Source: Caulobacterales bacterium (GTDB lineage Bacteria > Pseudomonadota > Alphaproteobacteria > Caulobacterales > Caulobacteraceae). From it: a DNA stretch of 44,455 nt. The first letter of the stretch is position 1. The number at the start of each line of letters is the position of its first letter. The position numbers and the translations under genes are program-made. Shown here piece after piece: positions 18,369-27,421 of the stretch. The notes beneath the pieces were generated by a model, which was not told the DNA's origin, made no database searches, and saw nothing but the letters and a program-made list of their open reading frames with translations. The DNA lies in contig JACPDR010000053.1 of assembly GCA_016183935.1 (NCBI GenBank), positions 1-44,455 on the forward strand, given 5' to 3'.

Positions 18369-19610
18369 TTAGCCGATCCTCACGCGCGGCGGGAACAGGG
18401 TGAGGACAAGACCGGCTGCGAGGGCGGTCGCGGCGGCCGTGATGAAAACCGCCGAAAGTGGAAGACCGGCGGCGAGAAGCACAGCGGCGCACGCGGGCGC
18501 GAGGCTCTGGGGCATGGCGACGGCGATGTTCATCACGCCGAGATCACGACCCGCCCGCAAGCGGTCGGGCAGGGTCTCGGCGGTCATGGCCGCCACGGTG
18601 GTGGCGTGAACGCCGTGGCTCAGGCCGAACAGGAGTTGGGCCGCCAGGAGACCCGGCCAGGCTGTCCAGCCGACCATGAGGGCGAGGGCGACGGCCATGC
18701 CCGCGCTGCCGGCGATCACGAAGCCGCGCCGCCTCCTCAACCGGTCCGACAACGCCCCGCTGGCGAAACCGGCGGCCGTCGCGGTCAGGGTCGAGACCAC
18801 CAGCAGCAGGCTGAACGTCTCAGTCGCCGACCAGCCTTCGGGCGCCCCGGCGGCCGGCAGCGCCTGAAGCCAGAACAGCAGGTAAAGGGTGTTGACCGCT
18901 ACGGCGCTCTCGGCCAGCAGGCGCGAGGCGAACAGGATGCGGAAGCGGCGGTCGCGCAGGGCCGAGAAGGACGGGCGGAAGGGCGCGGGACCGATGGCCG
19001 GCGGTGGCTCCCGGAGCCGGGCCGCGAACGGCAGGATGAGCAGCGCCGCCGCCAGCACCACCGCTGCGAACTGGGCCTCCGACCAACCGCTCAGGCGACT
19101 GACCACGAGGGCGGTGAACAGGTTGGCGACCGGCAGGGCGGCTCCCGCCCAGGCTGAAATCAGCCCCTTCTGCGAATCCGGCACCATGTCGGGAACCACG
19201 GCCGTGAGCGGCGCGTAAAGGGCGTTCACCGCGATCTGGAAGACGATAACGGCAAGCACCAGCTGCCCCGGGCTTCCCGCGAAGGCCAGGACGGCGAGGC
19301 TGGCTGCGACCCCGGAGAGACCGGAGAGTATCCACGGTCGGCGTCGACCGAACCGGCCGCGGGTCCGGTCGCTCAGCGCGCCGAACAGGAAGTTGGCGCC
19401 GGCCGCCGTCAGTCCACCCAGCATGGCCGCGAGGCTCAGCAACAGGGCCTTGTCCGCGCCCGCGATCGCCGTGGCCTTCTGCGGCAGCAGCAGGGTCAAC
19501 AGCGGTATGAAGCAGATGAAGGCCCCGGTCTGGGCGGCGCCGTAGCCGAGCACGAACCACCTTGATCGATGAGTCGGGGGCGGGGGCGTCCCGGCGGCGG
19601 CGTCGGTCAT
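18369..19610 (-). CDS. MFS transporter, sugar (glycoside/SLC45-like) type, right locus
   Basis: A 413-residue, roughly 12-helix inner-membrane carrier with motif A GALSDRTRGRFGRRRPW after TM2 and a second GALSDRLRRRRG element after TM8. It is a paralogue of the MFS gene at 10284. It is transcribed away from the LacI gene at 19716 with about 105 bases between, the usual layout for a regulator and its transporter. Expected role: import of the sugar freed by the GH30 and GH3 enzymes. Substrate not determinable from sequence. Confidence 0.85.
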   Translation of the reverse strand: MTDAAAGTPPPPTHRSRWFVLGYGAAQTGAFICFIPLLTLLLPQKATAIAGADKALLLSLAAMLGGLTAAGANFLFGALSDRTRGRFGRRRPWILSGLSGVAASLAVLAFAGSPGQLVLAVIVFQIAVNALYAPLTAVVPDMVPDSQKGLISAWAGAALPVANLFTALVVSRLSGWSEAQFAAVVLAAALLILPFAARLREPPPAIGPAPFRPSFSALRDRRFRILFASRLLAESAVAVNTLYLLFWLQALPAAGAPEGWSATETFSLLLVVSTLTATAAGFASGALSDRLRRRRGFVIAGSAGMAVALALMVGWTAWPGLLAAQLLFGLSHGVHATTVAAMTAETLPDRLRAGRDLGVMNIAVAMPQSLAPACAAVLLAAGLPLSAVFITAAATALAAGLVLTLFPPRVRIG

Positions 19611-19715
19611 GGTCGCATATGACGTCGTGACGCCCGCCGCGTCGAGCGTCGGGTCGCGCTATTGAAAGCGGAGCGGCGCGGGCCCATCGTCGGGCGAGGC
19701 GCCACGGAGGGGATT

Positions 19716-20783
19716 TTGACGGCCAGGAAACCTACCATCGATGACGTGGCGCGCGATTCTGGCGTGGCCCGGACCACCGTTTCGCGCGTCCTGAACGGCG
19801 GCCCGAACGTCCGGCCGGAGGTGCGCGACCGGGTGCTGGCCTCGGTGGCGGCGCTGAACTATCGCGTCAATCCGCAGGCCCGATCACTGGCCGGCGGCGG
19901 CAGCCGGATGCTGGCCCTGGTTCTGGCCTCAGACCTCGAGGCCGAGCCCAACTCTTTCTACGCCTCGGCCCTGGAACTTGGCGCACTGCGCGAGTGCCTC
20001 GCCCTGGGCTTCCAGCTGATGACCCGCCATGTGCCGCAGCAGAGCCCCGACCGGCGCGAGCAGGTGCTGGAACTGATGACCACCCAGCGCTGTCAGGGCC
20101 TGATCCTGACGCCGCCGTTCGCCGACGACGCGACCCTGATCGAGGAAATTCGCCGCCAGGGCTGCCACGTCGCCACCATTTCGCCCGGTGGGCCGGGCCG
20201 TTCGGCGGCGGACGGAGTCGGTATCGACGACGAGGCCGGCGGCTATGACATCGCGCGGCACCTGCTGGAACTCGGGCACCGGCGATTCGCCTTCATCAGC
20301 GGTATCGAGGGCCACCTGTCGGCTGAGCAGCGCCTCGACGGGCTGAAGCGGGCCCTGCGCGAGCGCGGTCTGGATCCCGCTGCGGTGACCGTGGTGCGGG
20401 GCGACTTCACCTTCCGGTCCGGCAGCGTGCTCGCAGCCCGCCTGTTCGCCCAGCCGAATCCGCCGACCGCCCTCGTCTGCGCCAACGACGACATGGCCGC
20501 GGGGGCGCTCTCCGCTGCGCACGGGCGGGGCCTGGACGTGCCGGGGCATCTGTCCATCACCGGGTTTGACGATACTCCCGTGTCGGAGATTGTCTGGCCG
20601 CCCCTCGCCACCGTCCATCAGCCCCTGAAGGATATGGGCGGCGCGGCGGTCCGGATCATCGCCGAGCGGCTCGCGGGAACCCGGCGGGGCGCTGACTGGC
20701 GGTTCACCGTTCTGCCCCACGCGGTGGTGGCCCGGGCCTCCGCCGGACGGGCCGCGCCGATATTCGCCACCGCCAGCGCTTGA
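19716..20783 (+). CDS. LacI-family transcriptional regulator, right glycan locus
   Basis: A 355-residue LacI-type repressor: helix-turn-helix TIDDVARDSGVARTTVSRVL, a hinge QARSLAG with the usual Leu, and a sugar-binding sensor domain with GFDDTPVS near the end. I chose the TTG at 19716 because GGAGGGG lies 5 bases upstream and the domain begins right after. The TTG at 19662 would add 18 residues with no motif. Two perfect 16-bp palindromes follow downstream, the first only 23 bases after the stop codon, and are its likely operators (inference). The recognition helix differs from that of the LacI protein at 9238 (ARTT against SLQT), which fits the different palindrome in the left locus. Confidence 0.9.
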   Translation: MTARKPTIDDVARDSGVARTTVSRVLNGGPNVRPEVRDRVLASVAALNYRVNPQARSLAGGGSRMLALVLASDLEAEPNSFYASALELGALRECLALGFQLMTRHVPQQSPDRREQVLELMTTQRCQGLILTPPFADDATLIEEIRRQGCHVATISPGGPGRSAADGVGIDDEAGGYDIARHLLELGHRRFAFISGIEGHLSAEQRLDGLKRALRERGLDPAAVTVVRGDFTFRSGSVLAARLFAQPNPPTALVCANDDMAAGALSAAHGRGLDVPGHLSITGFDDTPVSEIVWPPLATVHQPLKDMGGAAVRIIAERLAGTRRGADWRFTVLPHAVVARASAGRAAPIFATASA

Positions 20784-20808
20784 CGCAGGGCCCAAGCCCC
20801 TTCCTATT
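20780..20808 (+). promoter_or_regulatory. Candidate promoter for the GH30 gene
   Basis: TTGACGC at 20780-20786 matches the Caulobacter housekeeping -35 consensus (TTGACGS) and overlaps the lacI stop codon. A weak -10 (CCTATT, 20803-20808) lies 17 bases after the -35 hexamer and runs into the operator. A repressor on the operator would block polymerase. The -10 match is poor, so this is tentative. Confidence 0.4.
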
Positions 20809-20822
20809 GGAAGCGCTTCCAA
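20807..20822. promoter_or_regulatory. LacI-family operator, perfect 16-bp palindrome (site 1)
   Basis: TTGGAAGCGCTTCCAA, perfectly symmetrical about a central CG, the classical form of a LacI/GalR-family operator. The same 16 bases recur at 22398-22413. It sits between the lacI stop (20783) and the GH30 start (20891). Confidence 0.85.
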
Positions 20823-20841
20823 CGTGAAGCTTGAGATCAAT

Positions 20842-20867
20842 GGACGCCGTCCGCATGCGGAGCGTCC
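20842..20867 (+). promoter_or_regulatory. Hairpin in the leader of the GH30 gene
   Basis: GGACGC and GCGTCC flank an inner palindrome TCCGCATGCGGA, giving a stem of about 10 bp with a CG bulge. It lies between operator and ribosome site. It could be an RNA hairpin in the 5' leader or a second protein site. Function unknown. Confidence 0.35.
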
Positions 20868-20890
20868 GATCAACGGGGAGGAGGGACGCC

Positions 20891-22318
20891 ATGTCACGGC
20901 GAATCACGACGTTTGCGCGCCGGGCGCTGGTTATCGGTCTTGCGCTGGGTGCGGCCGCCTGCGCCGGCGCGCCGGTCGAGCCGGCCGCGCGCGTCTGGAT
21001 GACCTCGGGGGACCGCAGCCGACTGCTGTCGGAACAGGCGCCACTCCGCTTCGAACCCTCGCCGGCCGCGACGGGTCCGGCCGTCGCCATCGATCCGCGC
21101 CGGCAGTTCCAGGAGATGGTCGGCTTCGGCGCGGCCGTCACCGACGCCTCGGCCTGGCTTATCCAGACCAAACTCGCCGACGACCAACGCGACGCGCTGC
21201 TGCGTGAACTGTTCGGCCGGGAGGACGGCGGGCTTGGCTTCAGCTTCACCCGGGTGACCATCGGCGCCTCGGACTTCTCGCTCGATCACTACAGCCTGGC
21301 CGACACGCCGGATCCGACCCTGGCGAGCTTCTCGACCGCGCGGATGGAGGAGTACGTCTTCCCCACCGTCCGCCAGGCCGTGGCGATCAACCCCGACCTC
21401 AAGGTGATGGCTTCGCCGTGGAGCGCGCCGGGTTGGATGAAGACCACCGGCTCGATGATCCAGGGCCAGCTGAAGCCGGAGTTCTACCCGACCTACGCCG
21501 AGTATTTCCGGCGCTACATCGACTCGGCGGCGGCGCAGGGCGTTCCGACCGACTATGTGAGCATCCAGAACGAGCCGGACTTCGAGCCGGACAGCTATCC
21601 CGGCATGCGCTGGGGGCCGGAGGGCCGGGCGGCCTTCGTCGGCCAGCACCTCGGCCCGCTGTTCCGCGACGCCGGAATCAGCACGAAGATCCTCGACTGG
21701 GACCACAACTGGGACCTGCCGCAACAGCCGCTGACCATGCTGGCGGACGAGCGGGCGCGGTCGTTCACGGCCGGCGTGGCCTGGCACTGCTACAACGGCG
21801 AAGTCGCGGCCCAGAGCCAGGTGCATGACGTCTGGCCGGACAAGGACGTGTTCTTCACCGAATGCTCGGGCGGCGAGTGGACCCCCGGCTTCGCCGAGAG
21901 TTTCACCTGGACGATGAAGAACCTGATCATCGGCTCGACCGAGCACTGGGCGCGCGGCGTGCTGATGTGGAACCTGGCGCTGGACGAGAACTACGGCCCG
22001 CATGCGGGCGGCTGCGGGAACTGCCGCGGGGTGGTGAAGATCGACAGCCGCACCGGCGCGATCGAGCGGAACCAGGAATACTACGCCTTCGGCCACGCCA
22101 GCCGCTTCGTCCGGCCCGGGGCCCGGCGCGTCGCCACGGCCGAGCCGGAGGGACTGCAGGCGGTCGCCTTCCTCAACCCGGACGGCCAGCGGGTGCTGAT
22201 CGTCCTCAACGAAAGCGCCGCCACGGTCGCATTCGAAATCCGCGAGGGCCTTCGCGCCGCCGCCGCCGAACTGCCCGCGCAGACGGCCGCCACCTATGTG
22301 TGGAGTCCGGCCGGCTGA
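20891..22318 (+). CDS. GH30 glucanase/glucosylceramidase-like lipoprotein
   Basis: A 475-residue family 30 glycoside hydrolase. Residues 1-25 form a signal with a lipobox-like end (GAAAC), so it is probably a lipoprotein on the cell surface or facing the periplasm. The acid/base Glu lies in IQNEP (E228) and the nucleophile Glu in FFTECSG (E324), both at the clan-A positions. The ATG at 20891 follows GGGGAGGAGGGA, while the TTG at 20831 would add 20 residues and hide the signal. Family members from bacteria in glycan loci are often endo-beta-1,6-glucanases or beta-glucosidases, so it fits breakdown of a beta-1,6-linked or branched beta-1,3/1,6-glucan (inference). It is under the LacI palindrome at 20807 and followed by a receptor under an identical palindrome. 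Confidence 0.88.
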   Translation: MSRRITTFARRALVIGLALGAAACAGAPVEPAARVWMTSGDRSRLLSEQAPLRFEPSPAATGPAVAIDPRRQFQEMVGFGAAVTDASAWLIQTKLADDQRDALLRELFGREDGGLGFSFTRVTIGASDFSLDHYSLADTPDPTLASFSTARMEEYVFPTVRQAVAINPDLKVMASPWSAPGWMKTTGSMIQGQLKPEFYPTYAEYFRRYIDSAAAQGVPTDYVSIQNEPDFEPDSYPGMRWGPEGRAAFVGQHLGPLFRDAGISTKILDWDHNWDLPQQPLTMLADERARSFTAGVAWHCYNGEVAAQSQVHDVWPDKDVFFTECSGGEWTPGFAESFTWTMKNLIIGSTEHWARGVLMWNLALDENYGPHAGGCGNCRGVVKIDSRTGAIERNQEYYAFGHASRFVRPGARRVATAEPEGLQAVAFLNPDGQRVLIVLNESAATVAFEIREGLRAAAAELPAQTAATYVWSPAG

Positions 22319-22397
22319 GGTCGCCGCCGTTCCGTTGCAAGGCGTGATCGGCGCCGCCGGGAATCGGATTGCGCGGCGCAGTCATTTCGGATAGCCA

Positions 22398-22413
22398 TTG
22401 GAAGCGCTTCCAA
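22398..22413. promoter_or_regulatory. LacI-family operator, perfect 16-bp palindrome (site 2)
   Basis: TTGGAAGCGCTTCCAA, identical to the site at 20807, placed 86 bases before the second TonB receptor start. A weak TTGCGC at 22369 could be the -35 element, giving nearly the same spacing to the operator as at site 1 (29 against 27 bases). Receptor and GH30 would thus be repressed by the same protein from separate promoters. Confidence 0.85.
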
Positions 22414-22499
22414 CACCATCATGCAGGATGGGGCGGCGGCGAAACAAAAAGGGACGTGCGGCTCAAGGGCTCACGCCGGGGAAACAACAGGGGGTATTC

Positions 22500-25352
22500 A
22501 TGCGCAGCCAGTTCGCAGGCGTTCGCAAGACGGGCGCTGTCTCGTCGTCACAGCTTTGCCTGACCGTGTCGGCGCTCGCGCTCGCCATGGGCGCGCCCGG
22601 CCTCGCCATGGCGCAGGACGCGCCGCCGCAGGACCAGCCGGCGATCGAGGTCGAGGAGGTCATCATCACCGGCCTCCGTCGCGGTCTGGCAGATTCGATC
22701 AGCATCAAGCGCAACGAGACCTCGATCGTCGAGGCGGTGTCGGCTGAGGACATCGGCAAGCTGCCCGATGTGTCCATCGCGGAATCCATCGCCCGCCTTC
22801 CCGGCCTCGCCGCCCAACGCGTCAACGGGCGCGCCCAGGTCATCTCGATCCGTGGTCTGGCTCCCGACTTCACCACCACCCTGCTGAACGGACGTCAGCA
22901 GGCCAGCTCCGGCGACAACCGCGCCGTCGAGTTCGACCAGTACCCGTCCGAATTGCTGTCCGGCGTGGTCATCTACAAGACGCCGGACGCCGAGATTTCC
23001 GGCATGGGCCTGTCCGGCACCGCCGACCTGCGCACCGTCCGTCCGCTGGAGTTCGGCAGCCGGGCCGTCGCCGTGAACCTGCGTGGCGAAATGGTCGAGG
23101 ACGGCGACCTGAACGACGACGTCCGCAACTACGGCGGCCGCTTCTCGATCAGCTACATCGACCAGTTCGCGGACGACACGATCGGCGTCGCCCTGGGCTA
23201 CGCGCACCTGGATTCGCCGTCCGTGAACCGGCACTACAAGGCGTACGGATATGAGGCGTTCGGGTTCGCGGTCACGCCCGACAGCGCCGACGACGCCCTG
23301 ATCCTGAATGGGCAGGAGATTTTCGCGACCTCTCGCCTCAACCAGCGCGACGCCGTCATCGGCATCGTCGAATGGCGTCCGAACGACAGGCTGCACTCGA
23401 CCCTCGATCTCTACTATTCGAAGTTCGACCAGGAAGAGACCACCCGCGGCGCGCAGTGGTTCTCGAACGGGTGGGCCGACGGCGCGACCTTCACCGACGT
23501 CCAGACCGAGACCCGCGGCGGGTCGGTGCTGGCCACCAGCGGCACGCTGAACGGCGGCGTCCCGATCATCCGCAACGACTTCAACACCCGCGAGGACGAG
23601 CTGTTCTCGGTCGGCCTGAACACCGAGTACGAGATCGACGATCGCACCCGCGTCGAGGCCGACCTGTCCTATTCGGCCAACGAGCGGCGCGAGCAGATCC
23701 TTGAGACCTACGCCGGCTACGGCCGCGGCGTCGGCGGTGTCACGCCAGCCACGCCGGATGTCGGACGCACCCTCGACACCATCGGCTTCGTGGTCAACGA
23801 CGACGGCTACCCGACCTATTCCGAGGGGCTGGACTACGCCGACGCCTCGCAGGTGACGCTGGGCGACCGCGCCCCCTGGGGCGGTTGGGGCCATGACGGC
23901 GCTATCCGCTTCCCCGATGTCGAGGAGCGCATCTACTCCGCCGACCTGAAGTTCGAGCGCGACCTCGACGGCATCATTCACACCGTCAGCGCCGGCGTGA
24001 ACCTGGCCAATCGCAACAAGACCAAGCGAGTCGATGATTTCGACCTGTTCCTCAAGAACGGCCGTCAGCAGGTCTATGTCGACTCTCAATACCTGGTGGA
24101 GCCGACCTCGCTGGACTTCGCCGGGTTCGGCGACGTTCTGAGCGTCGATCTGACCCGCGCGCTCGACGTCTACTACGACCGGGCCCCGATCCTCGACGCC
24201 AACTATTTCGACAAGAACTGGGACATCGAGGAGGAGGTCGTCACCTGGTTCGCCCGGGCCGAGTTCGAGAAGGGGCAGGTTCGCGGCAACGTCGGCGTCC
24301 AGGTCGTCCAACAGCAGCAGGAATCGACCGGCGTCGTGATCAACGGGCTCGAGCCCGGCCAGCCGATCACGCCGATGTCGATCACCGAGGGTGAGGAATA
24401 CACAGACGTCCTGCCCAGCCTGAACATGATCTACGACCTGGGCGGCGGTCACCGGATCCGCTTCGCAGCCTCCAAGACCATGGCCCGGCCGCGCATGGAC
24501 GAGATGCGCGCCAACGTGACTCCCGGCTTCAACGCCCTGGTCTGCAGCGGCCAGCCCTGCCCGCCGGGAACGACCGTCAATCCGTGGTCGGCCTCGGGCG
24601 GCAACCCGCACCTCGAGCCGTGGCGAGCCACCGCCTTTGACCTCGCCTACGAATGGTATGTCGATCCCACGACGTATCTGTCGATCGCGGGCTTCCACAA
24701 GAACCTCGAGACCTACATCTACCAGCAGAGCGCCGAGTTCGACTTCTCCGGCATTCCGTTGCCCAGCACGGCCTCGTCGATTCCGGCCGATGTGACCATC
24801 AGCCCGATCGGCCAGATCACCCTGCCAGCCAACGGTAAAGGCGGCACGATCGACGGCATCGAGATCAGCGGGGCGCTCAACTTCGGCACCCTCTGGGAGC
24901 CGCTGGACGGCTTCGGCGTGCTGGGCAGCGTCTCGTTCACGGAATCGGACCTGAACCCCAGCCCCAACGGTGATCCGGTCCGGATCCCGGGCCTGTCGGG
25001 CATGGTCTACAACATGACCGCCTACTACGAGCACGGCGGCTTCCAGGCGCGGGTCAGCAAGCGCTTCCGCGAAGCCTTCAAGGGCGAGGTGGTCCAGCTG
25101 TTTGCGACCCGCGGCTATACCGAAATCCTCGACGACGAGCAGATCGACGCGCAGATCGGCTACACCTTCGAGGACGGGCCGATGGAGGGCCTGGGCGTGC
25201 TGTTCCAGGTCAACAACCTGACCAACTCGCCGTACCGAACCCGCCTCGGCCTCGACAGCGGCGGCACGACGACGGCCGACGGCGACAGCCTGCCCGAGAC
25301 CTACGAGGAGTACGGCCGGCAGTTCCTGTTCGGCGTCAACTACCGGTTCTAG
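22500..25352 (+). CDS. TonB-dependent receptor, Caulobacter type, right locus
   Basis: A 950-residue outer-membrane receptor. The signal peptide ends AMAQ (about residue 39), a TonB-box-like EEVIITG lies near 52-58, and the plug carries IGKLPDV and ISIRGL. The barrel ends NYRF with the terminal Phe needed for insertion. I chose the ATG at 22500 (site CAGGGGG) because the frame upstream to 22398 reads through the operator palindrome and lacks a signal. There is no STN domain. It shares the plug pattern with the receptor at 2878, but the extracellular loops differ in length and sequence, so the ligands are probably related and not the same. It is followed by a stable hairpin and then by GH3 and halogenase genes. 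Confidence 0.93.
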   Translation: MRSQFAGVRKTGAVSSSQLCLTVSALALAMGAPGLAMAQDAPPQDQPAIEVEEVIITGLRRGLADSISIKRNETSIVEAVSAEDIGKLPDVSIAESIARLPGLAAQRVNGRAQVISIRGLAPDFTTTLLNGRQQASSGDNRAVEFDQYPSELLSGVVIYKTPDAEISGMGLSGTADLRTVRPLEFGSRAVAVNLRGEMVEDGDLNDDVRNYGGRFSISYIDQFADDTIGVALGYAHLDSPSVNRHYKAYGYEAFGFAVTPDSADDALILNGQEIFATSRLNQRDAVIGIVEWRPNDRLHSTLDLYYSKFDQEETTRGAQWFSNGWADGATFTDVQTETRGGSVLATSGTLNGGVPIIRNDFNTREDELFSVGLNTEYEIDDRTRVEADLSYSANERREQILETYAGYGRGVGGVTPATPDVGRTLDTIGFVVNDDGYPTYSEGLDYADASQVTLGDRAPWGGWGHDGAIRFPDVEERIYSADLKFERDLDGIIHTVSAGVNLANRNKTKRVDDFDLFLKNGRQQVYVDSQYLVEPTSLDFAGFGDVLSVDLTRALDVYYDRAPILDANYFDKNWDIEEEVVTWFARAEFEKGQVRGNVGVQVVQQQQESTGVVINGLEPGQPITPMSITEGEEYTDVLPSLNMIYDLGGGHRIRFAASKTMARPRMDEMRANVTPGFNALVCSGQPCPPGTTVNPWSASGGNPHLEPWRATAFDLAYEWYVDPTTYLSIAGFHKNLETYIYQQSAEFDFSGIPLPSTASSIPADVTISPIGQITLPANGKGGTIDGIEISGALNFGTLWEPLDGFGVLGSVSFTESDLNPSPNGDPVRIPGLSGMVYNMTAYYEHGGFQARVSKRFREAFKGEVVQLFATRGYTEILDDEQIDAQIGYTFEDGPMEGLGVLFQVNNLTNSPYRTRLGLDSGGTTTADGDSLPETYEEYGRQFLFGVNYRF

Positions 25353-25388
25353 CCGGTCGGCGCGATCTCCGCGCGCCAGTACGGAACA

Positions 25389-25418
25389 CGCCGGGGGCGG
25401 CCGCTACCGCTCCCGGCG
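25389..25418 (+). terminator. Stable hairpin after the second TonB receptor
   Basis: A 12-bp stem CGCCGGGGGCGG / CCGCTCCCGGCG (one G-T pair) with loop CCGCTA. There is no T run, so it may be a pause, an mRNA-stabilising stem or a Rho-assisted stop more than a true intrinsic terminator. Its position matches the hairpin pair after the first receptor. Confidence 0.5.
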
Positions 25419-25451
25419 ACCGCCCTCCCATGTGAGTAGTCGAGTAGACGT

Positions 25452-27398
25452 ATGATGCGCCCCGCCCTGAAGCTCTCTCTTTCGCTCCTGCTGCTGGCGG
25501 GTTGCGCGCCGACGGCGATCACGGCGCCCGCGCCCGTCGCCATCGCGGTCCCGGCGGAGGCGTCCGGCGGGCTCGACCAGGCCATGGAGCGCCGTATCGC
25601 CGGCATCGTGGCCGGGATGACGCTGGAGCAGAAGGTCGGGCAGATCACCCAGCCGGACGTCCGCTTCATCACGCCCGACGAGGTCCGCCAGTACTACATC
25701 GGCACGGTGTTGAACGGCGGCGGCGCCTGGCCGGACATGGACAAGCACGCGACCGTGGCCGAGTGGGCCGCCTGGTCCGACGCTTTCGCCGACGCCGCTC
25801 TCGCCACCGACATGCCGGTGAAGATCCCGCTGCTGTGGGGCGTCGACGCCGTGCACGGGCACAACAACGTCTCCGGCGCGACGATCTTCCCGCACAACAT
25901 CGGCCTCGGCGCCGCCAACGACCCGGACCTGATCGAGCGGATCGGGCGGGCCACGGCGCGGCAGGTCCGCGCCACCGGCATCACCTGGACGTTCGCCCCG
26001 ACCCTGGCCATTGGCGAGAACCGGCGCTGGGGGCGGACCTACGAGAGCTGGTCCAGCGATCCGGCGCTGGTCCGGCGCTACGGCGAGGCCATGGTGCGTG
26101 GCCTGCAGGGCGAGCTCACCGGCGACGGCGACGTGCTGGCCTCCGCGAAGCACTATCTGGGCGACGGCGGCACCTTCAACGGCGTCGATCAGGGCCAGAC
26201 CCGCGCCACCCGCGAGGACCTGCTGACCCGCCACGGGGCCGGCTACCTGGGCGCGCTCGACGCCGACGTGCAGACGGTGATGATCTCGTACAGCAGCTGG
26301 TACGACACCGCGTCCGGACAGGACCAGGGCAAGATGCACGGCAACCGCGACCTGATCGCCGGCCACCTGAAGGGCGAACTGGGCTTCGACGGCCTGGTGG
26401 TCTCCGACTGGAACGGCATCGAACAGGTGCCGGGCTGCGCCAAGGACCATTGCCCTCAGGCGGTCAACGCCGGCATTGACGTGTTCATGGTGCCGGAGGA
26501 TTGGCGGGCCTTCATCGCCAACACCGTGGCCGACGTGCGCGAGGGCCGCGTTCCTGAAGCGCGCATCGACGACGCCGTGACCCGCATCCTGCGCGTCAAG
26601 ATGCGCTCGGGCCTGTTCGACCGCCCTGCCGCCGCCAGCGCCCTGACCGGCCGCGCCGACGCGCTGAACGCCGCCGACCTCGCCCGCGAGGCGGTGCGCA
26701 AGGCGGTGGTCCTGCTCAAGAACGACAACGCCGCCCTGCCGCTGCAAGCCGGCCGCAAGGTGCTGGTCGTCGGAGCCAGCGCCGACAGCCTGTCCAACCA
26801 GACCGGAGGCTGGTCGCTGACCTGGCAGGGGACCGAGAACACCAACGCCGATTTCGCCACCGGCCAGACCCTGCTGGCCGCCCTGCGCGAGGCGCTGGGC
26901 GCCGACAATGTGGTCTATTCCATCGACGGCGCCGGGATCGACGTCTCGGGCTTCGACGCCGTCGTGGCCGTGCTCGGCGAGACGCCCTACGCCGAATACA
27001 ACGGCGACGTCCGCTTCCCCACGCCGGTCCAGCACAGCCTGCAGCATCCCGGCGACCTCGCCGCCCTGCAGGCCGTGGCCGGCAAGGGCGTACCGGTGGT
27101 GACCGTGCTCTATTCCGGCCGTCCGGCCTACGCCAACGACCTGATCAACCTGTCGGACGCCTTTGTGGCCGCCTTCCTGCCTGGAACCGAGGGCGCGGGG
27201 CTGGCCGACGTCCTGGTCGGCGGCGCATACGACTTCACCGGCCGACTGTCCTTCGCCTGGCCGGGCTCGGCCTGCAGCACCGGCGAGGGGGCCGATGACG
27301 TGGTCCAGTTCGCCCGCGGCTATGGACTGAGCTACGCCCATCCCGCCTCGGTGGATCGTCTGCCCTTGCCGCCGACACCCCGGACCTGCGAAGGCTAG
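25452..27398 (+). CDS. GH3 beta-glucosidase lipoprotein
   Basis: A 648-residue family 3 enzyme with a clear lipoprotein signal (LLLLAGC, Cys at about residue 18). The TIM barrel has KHY (K233-H234) and the SDW nucleophile motif (D319). The second domain ends at YGLSYAHP close to the C-terminus. It resembles the GH3 enzyme at 124 throughout (shared WGVDAVHGHNNV-type and GWSLTWQGTENTN-type blocks) but lacks the 180-residue ExoP-type domain. The start is the first of two adjacent ATGs (25452 or 25455). Lipid anchoring keeps it at the membrane next to the receptor, suited to trimming oligosaccharides on arrival. The halogenase gene follows after 23 bases, so the two are co-transcribed. Confidence 0.92.
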   Translation: MMRPALKLSLSLLLLAGCAPTAITAPAPVAIAVPAEASGGLDQAMERRIAGIVAGMTLEQKVGQITQPDVRFITPDEVRQYYIGTVLNGGGAWPDMDKHATVAEWAAWSDAFADAALATDMPVKIPLLWGVDAVHGHNNVSGATIFPHNIGLGAANDPDLIERIGRATARQVRATGITWTFAPTLAIGENRRWGRTYESWSSDPALVRRYGEAMVRGLQGELTGDGDVLASAKHYLGDGGTFNGVDQGQTRATREDLLTRHGAGYLGALDADVQTVMISYSSWYDTASGQDQGKMHGNRDLIAGHLKGELGFDGLVVSDWNGIEQVPGCAKDHCPQAVNAGIDVFMVPEDWRAFIANTVADVREGRVPEARIDDAVTRILRVKMRSGLFDRPAAASALTGRADALNAADLAREAVRKAVVLLKNDNAALPLQAGRKVLVVGASADSLSNQTGGWSLTWQGTENTNADFATGQTLLAALREALGADNVVYSIDGAGIDVSGFDAVVAVLGETPYAEYNGDVRFPTPVQHSLQHPGDLAALQAVAGKGVPVVTVLYSGRPAYANDLINLSDAFVAAFLPGTEGAGLADVLVGGAYDFTGRLSFAWPGSACSTGEGADDVVQFARGYGLSYAHPASVDRLPLPPTPRTCEG

Positions 27399-27421
27399 GA
27401 GACTCGATCCCGGCGGATGTC

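Noticed and set aside
19611..19715. Operator between the divergent MFS and LacI genes
   Set aside because: Only a single half-site-like TTGAAAGCG was seen, with no matching second half.
22398..22499. Longer N-terminus for the second TonB receptor from TTG 22398
   Set aside because: Those codons lie in the operator palindrome and lack a signal peptide. The ATG at 22500 has a ribosome site and begins the signal.
22548..25034. An 828-codon - strand frame opposite the second TonB receptor
   Set aside because: Shadow of the receptor gene with no recognisable motif or ribosome site.
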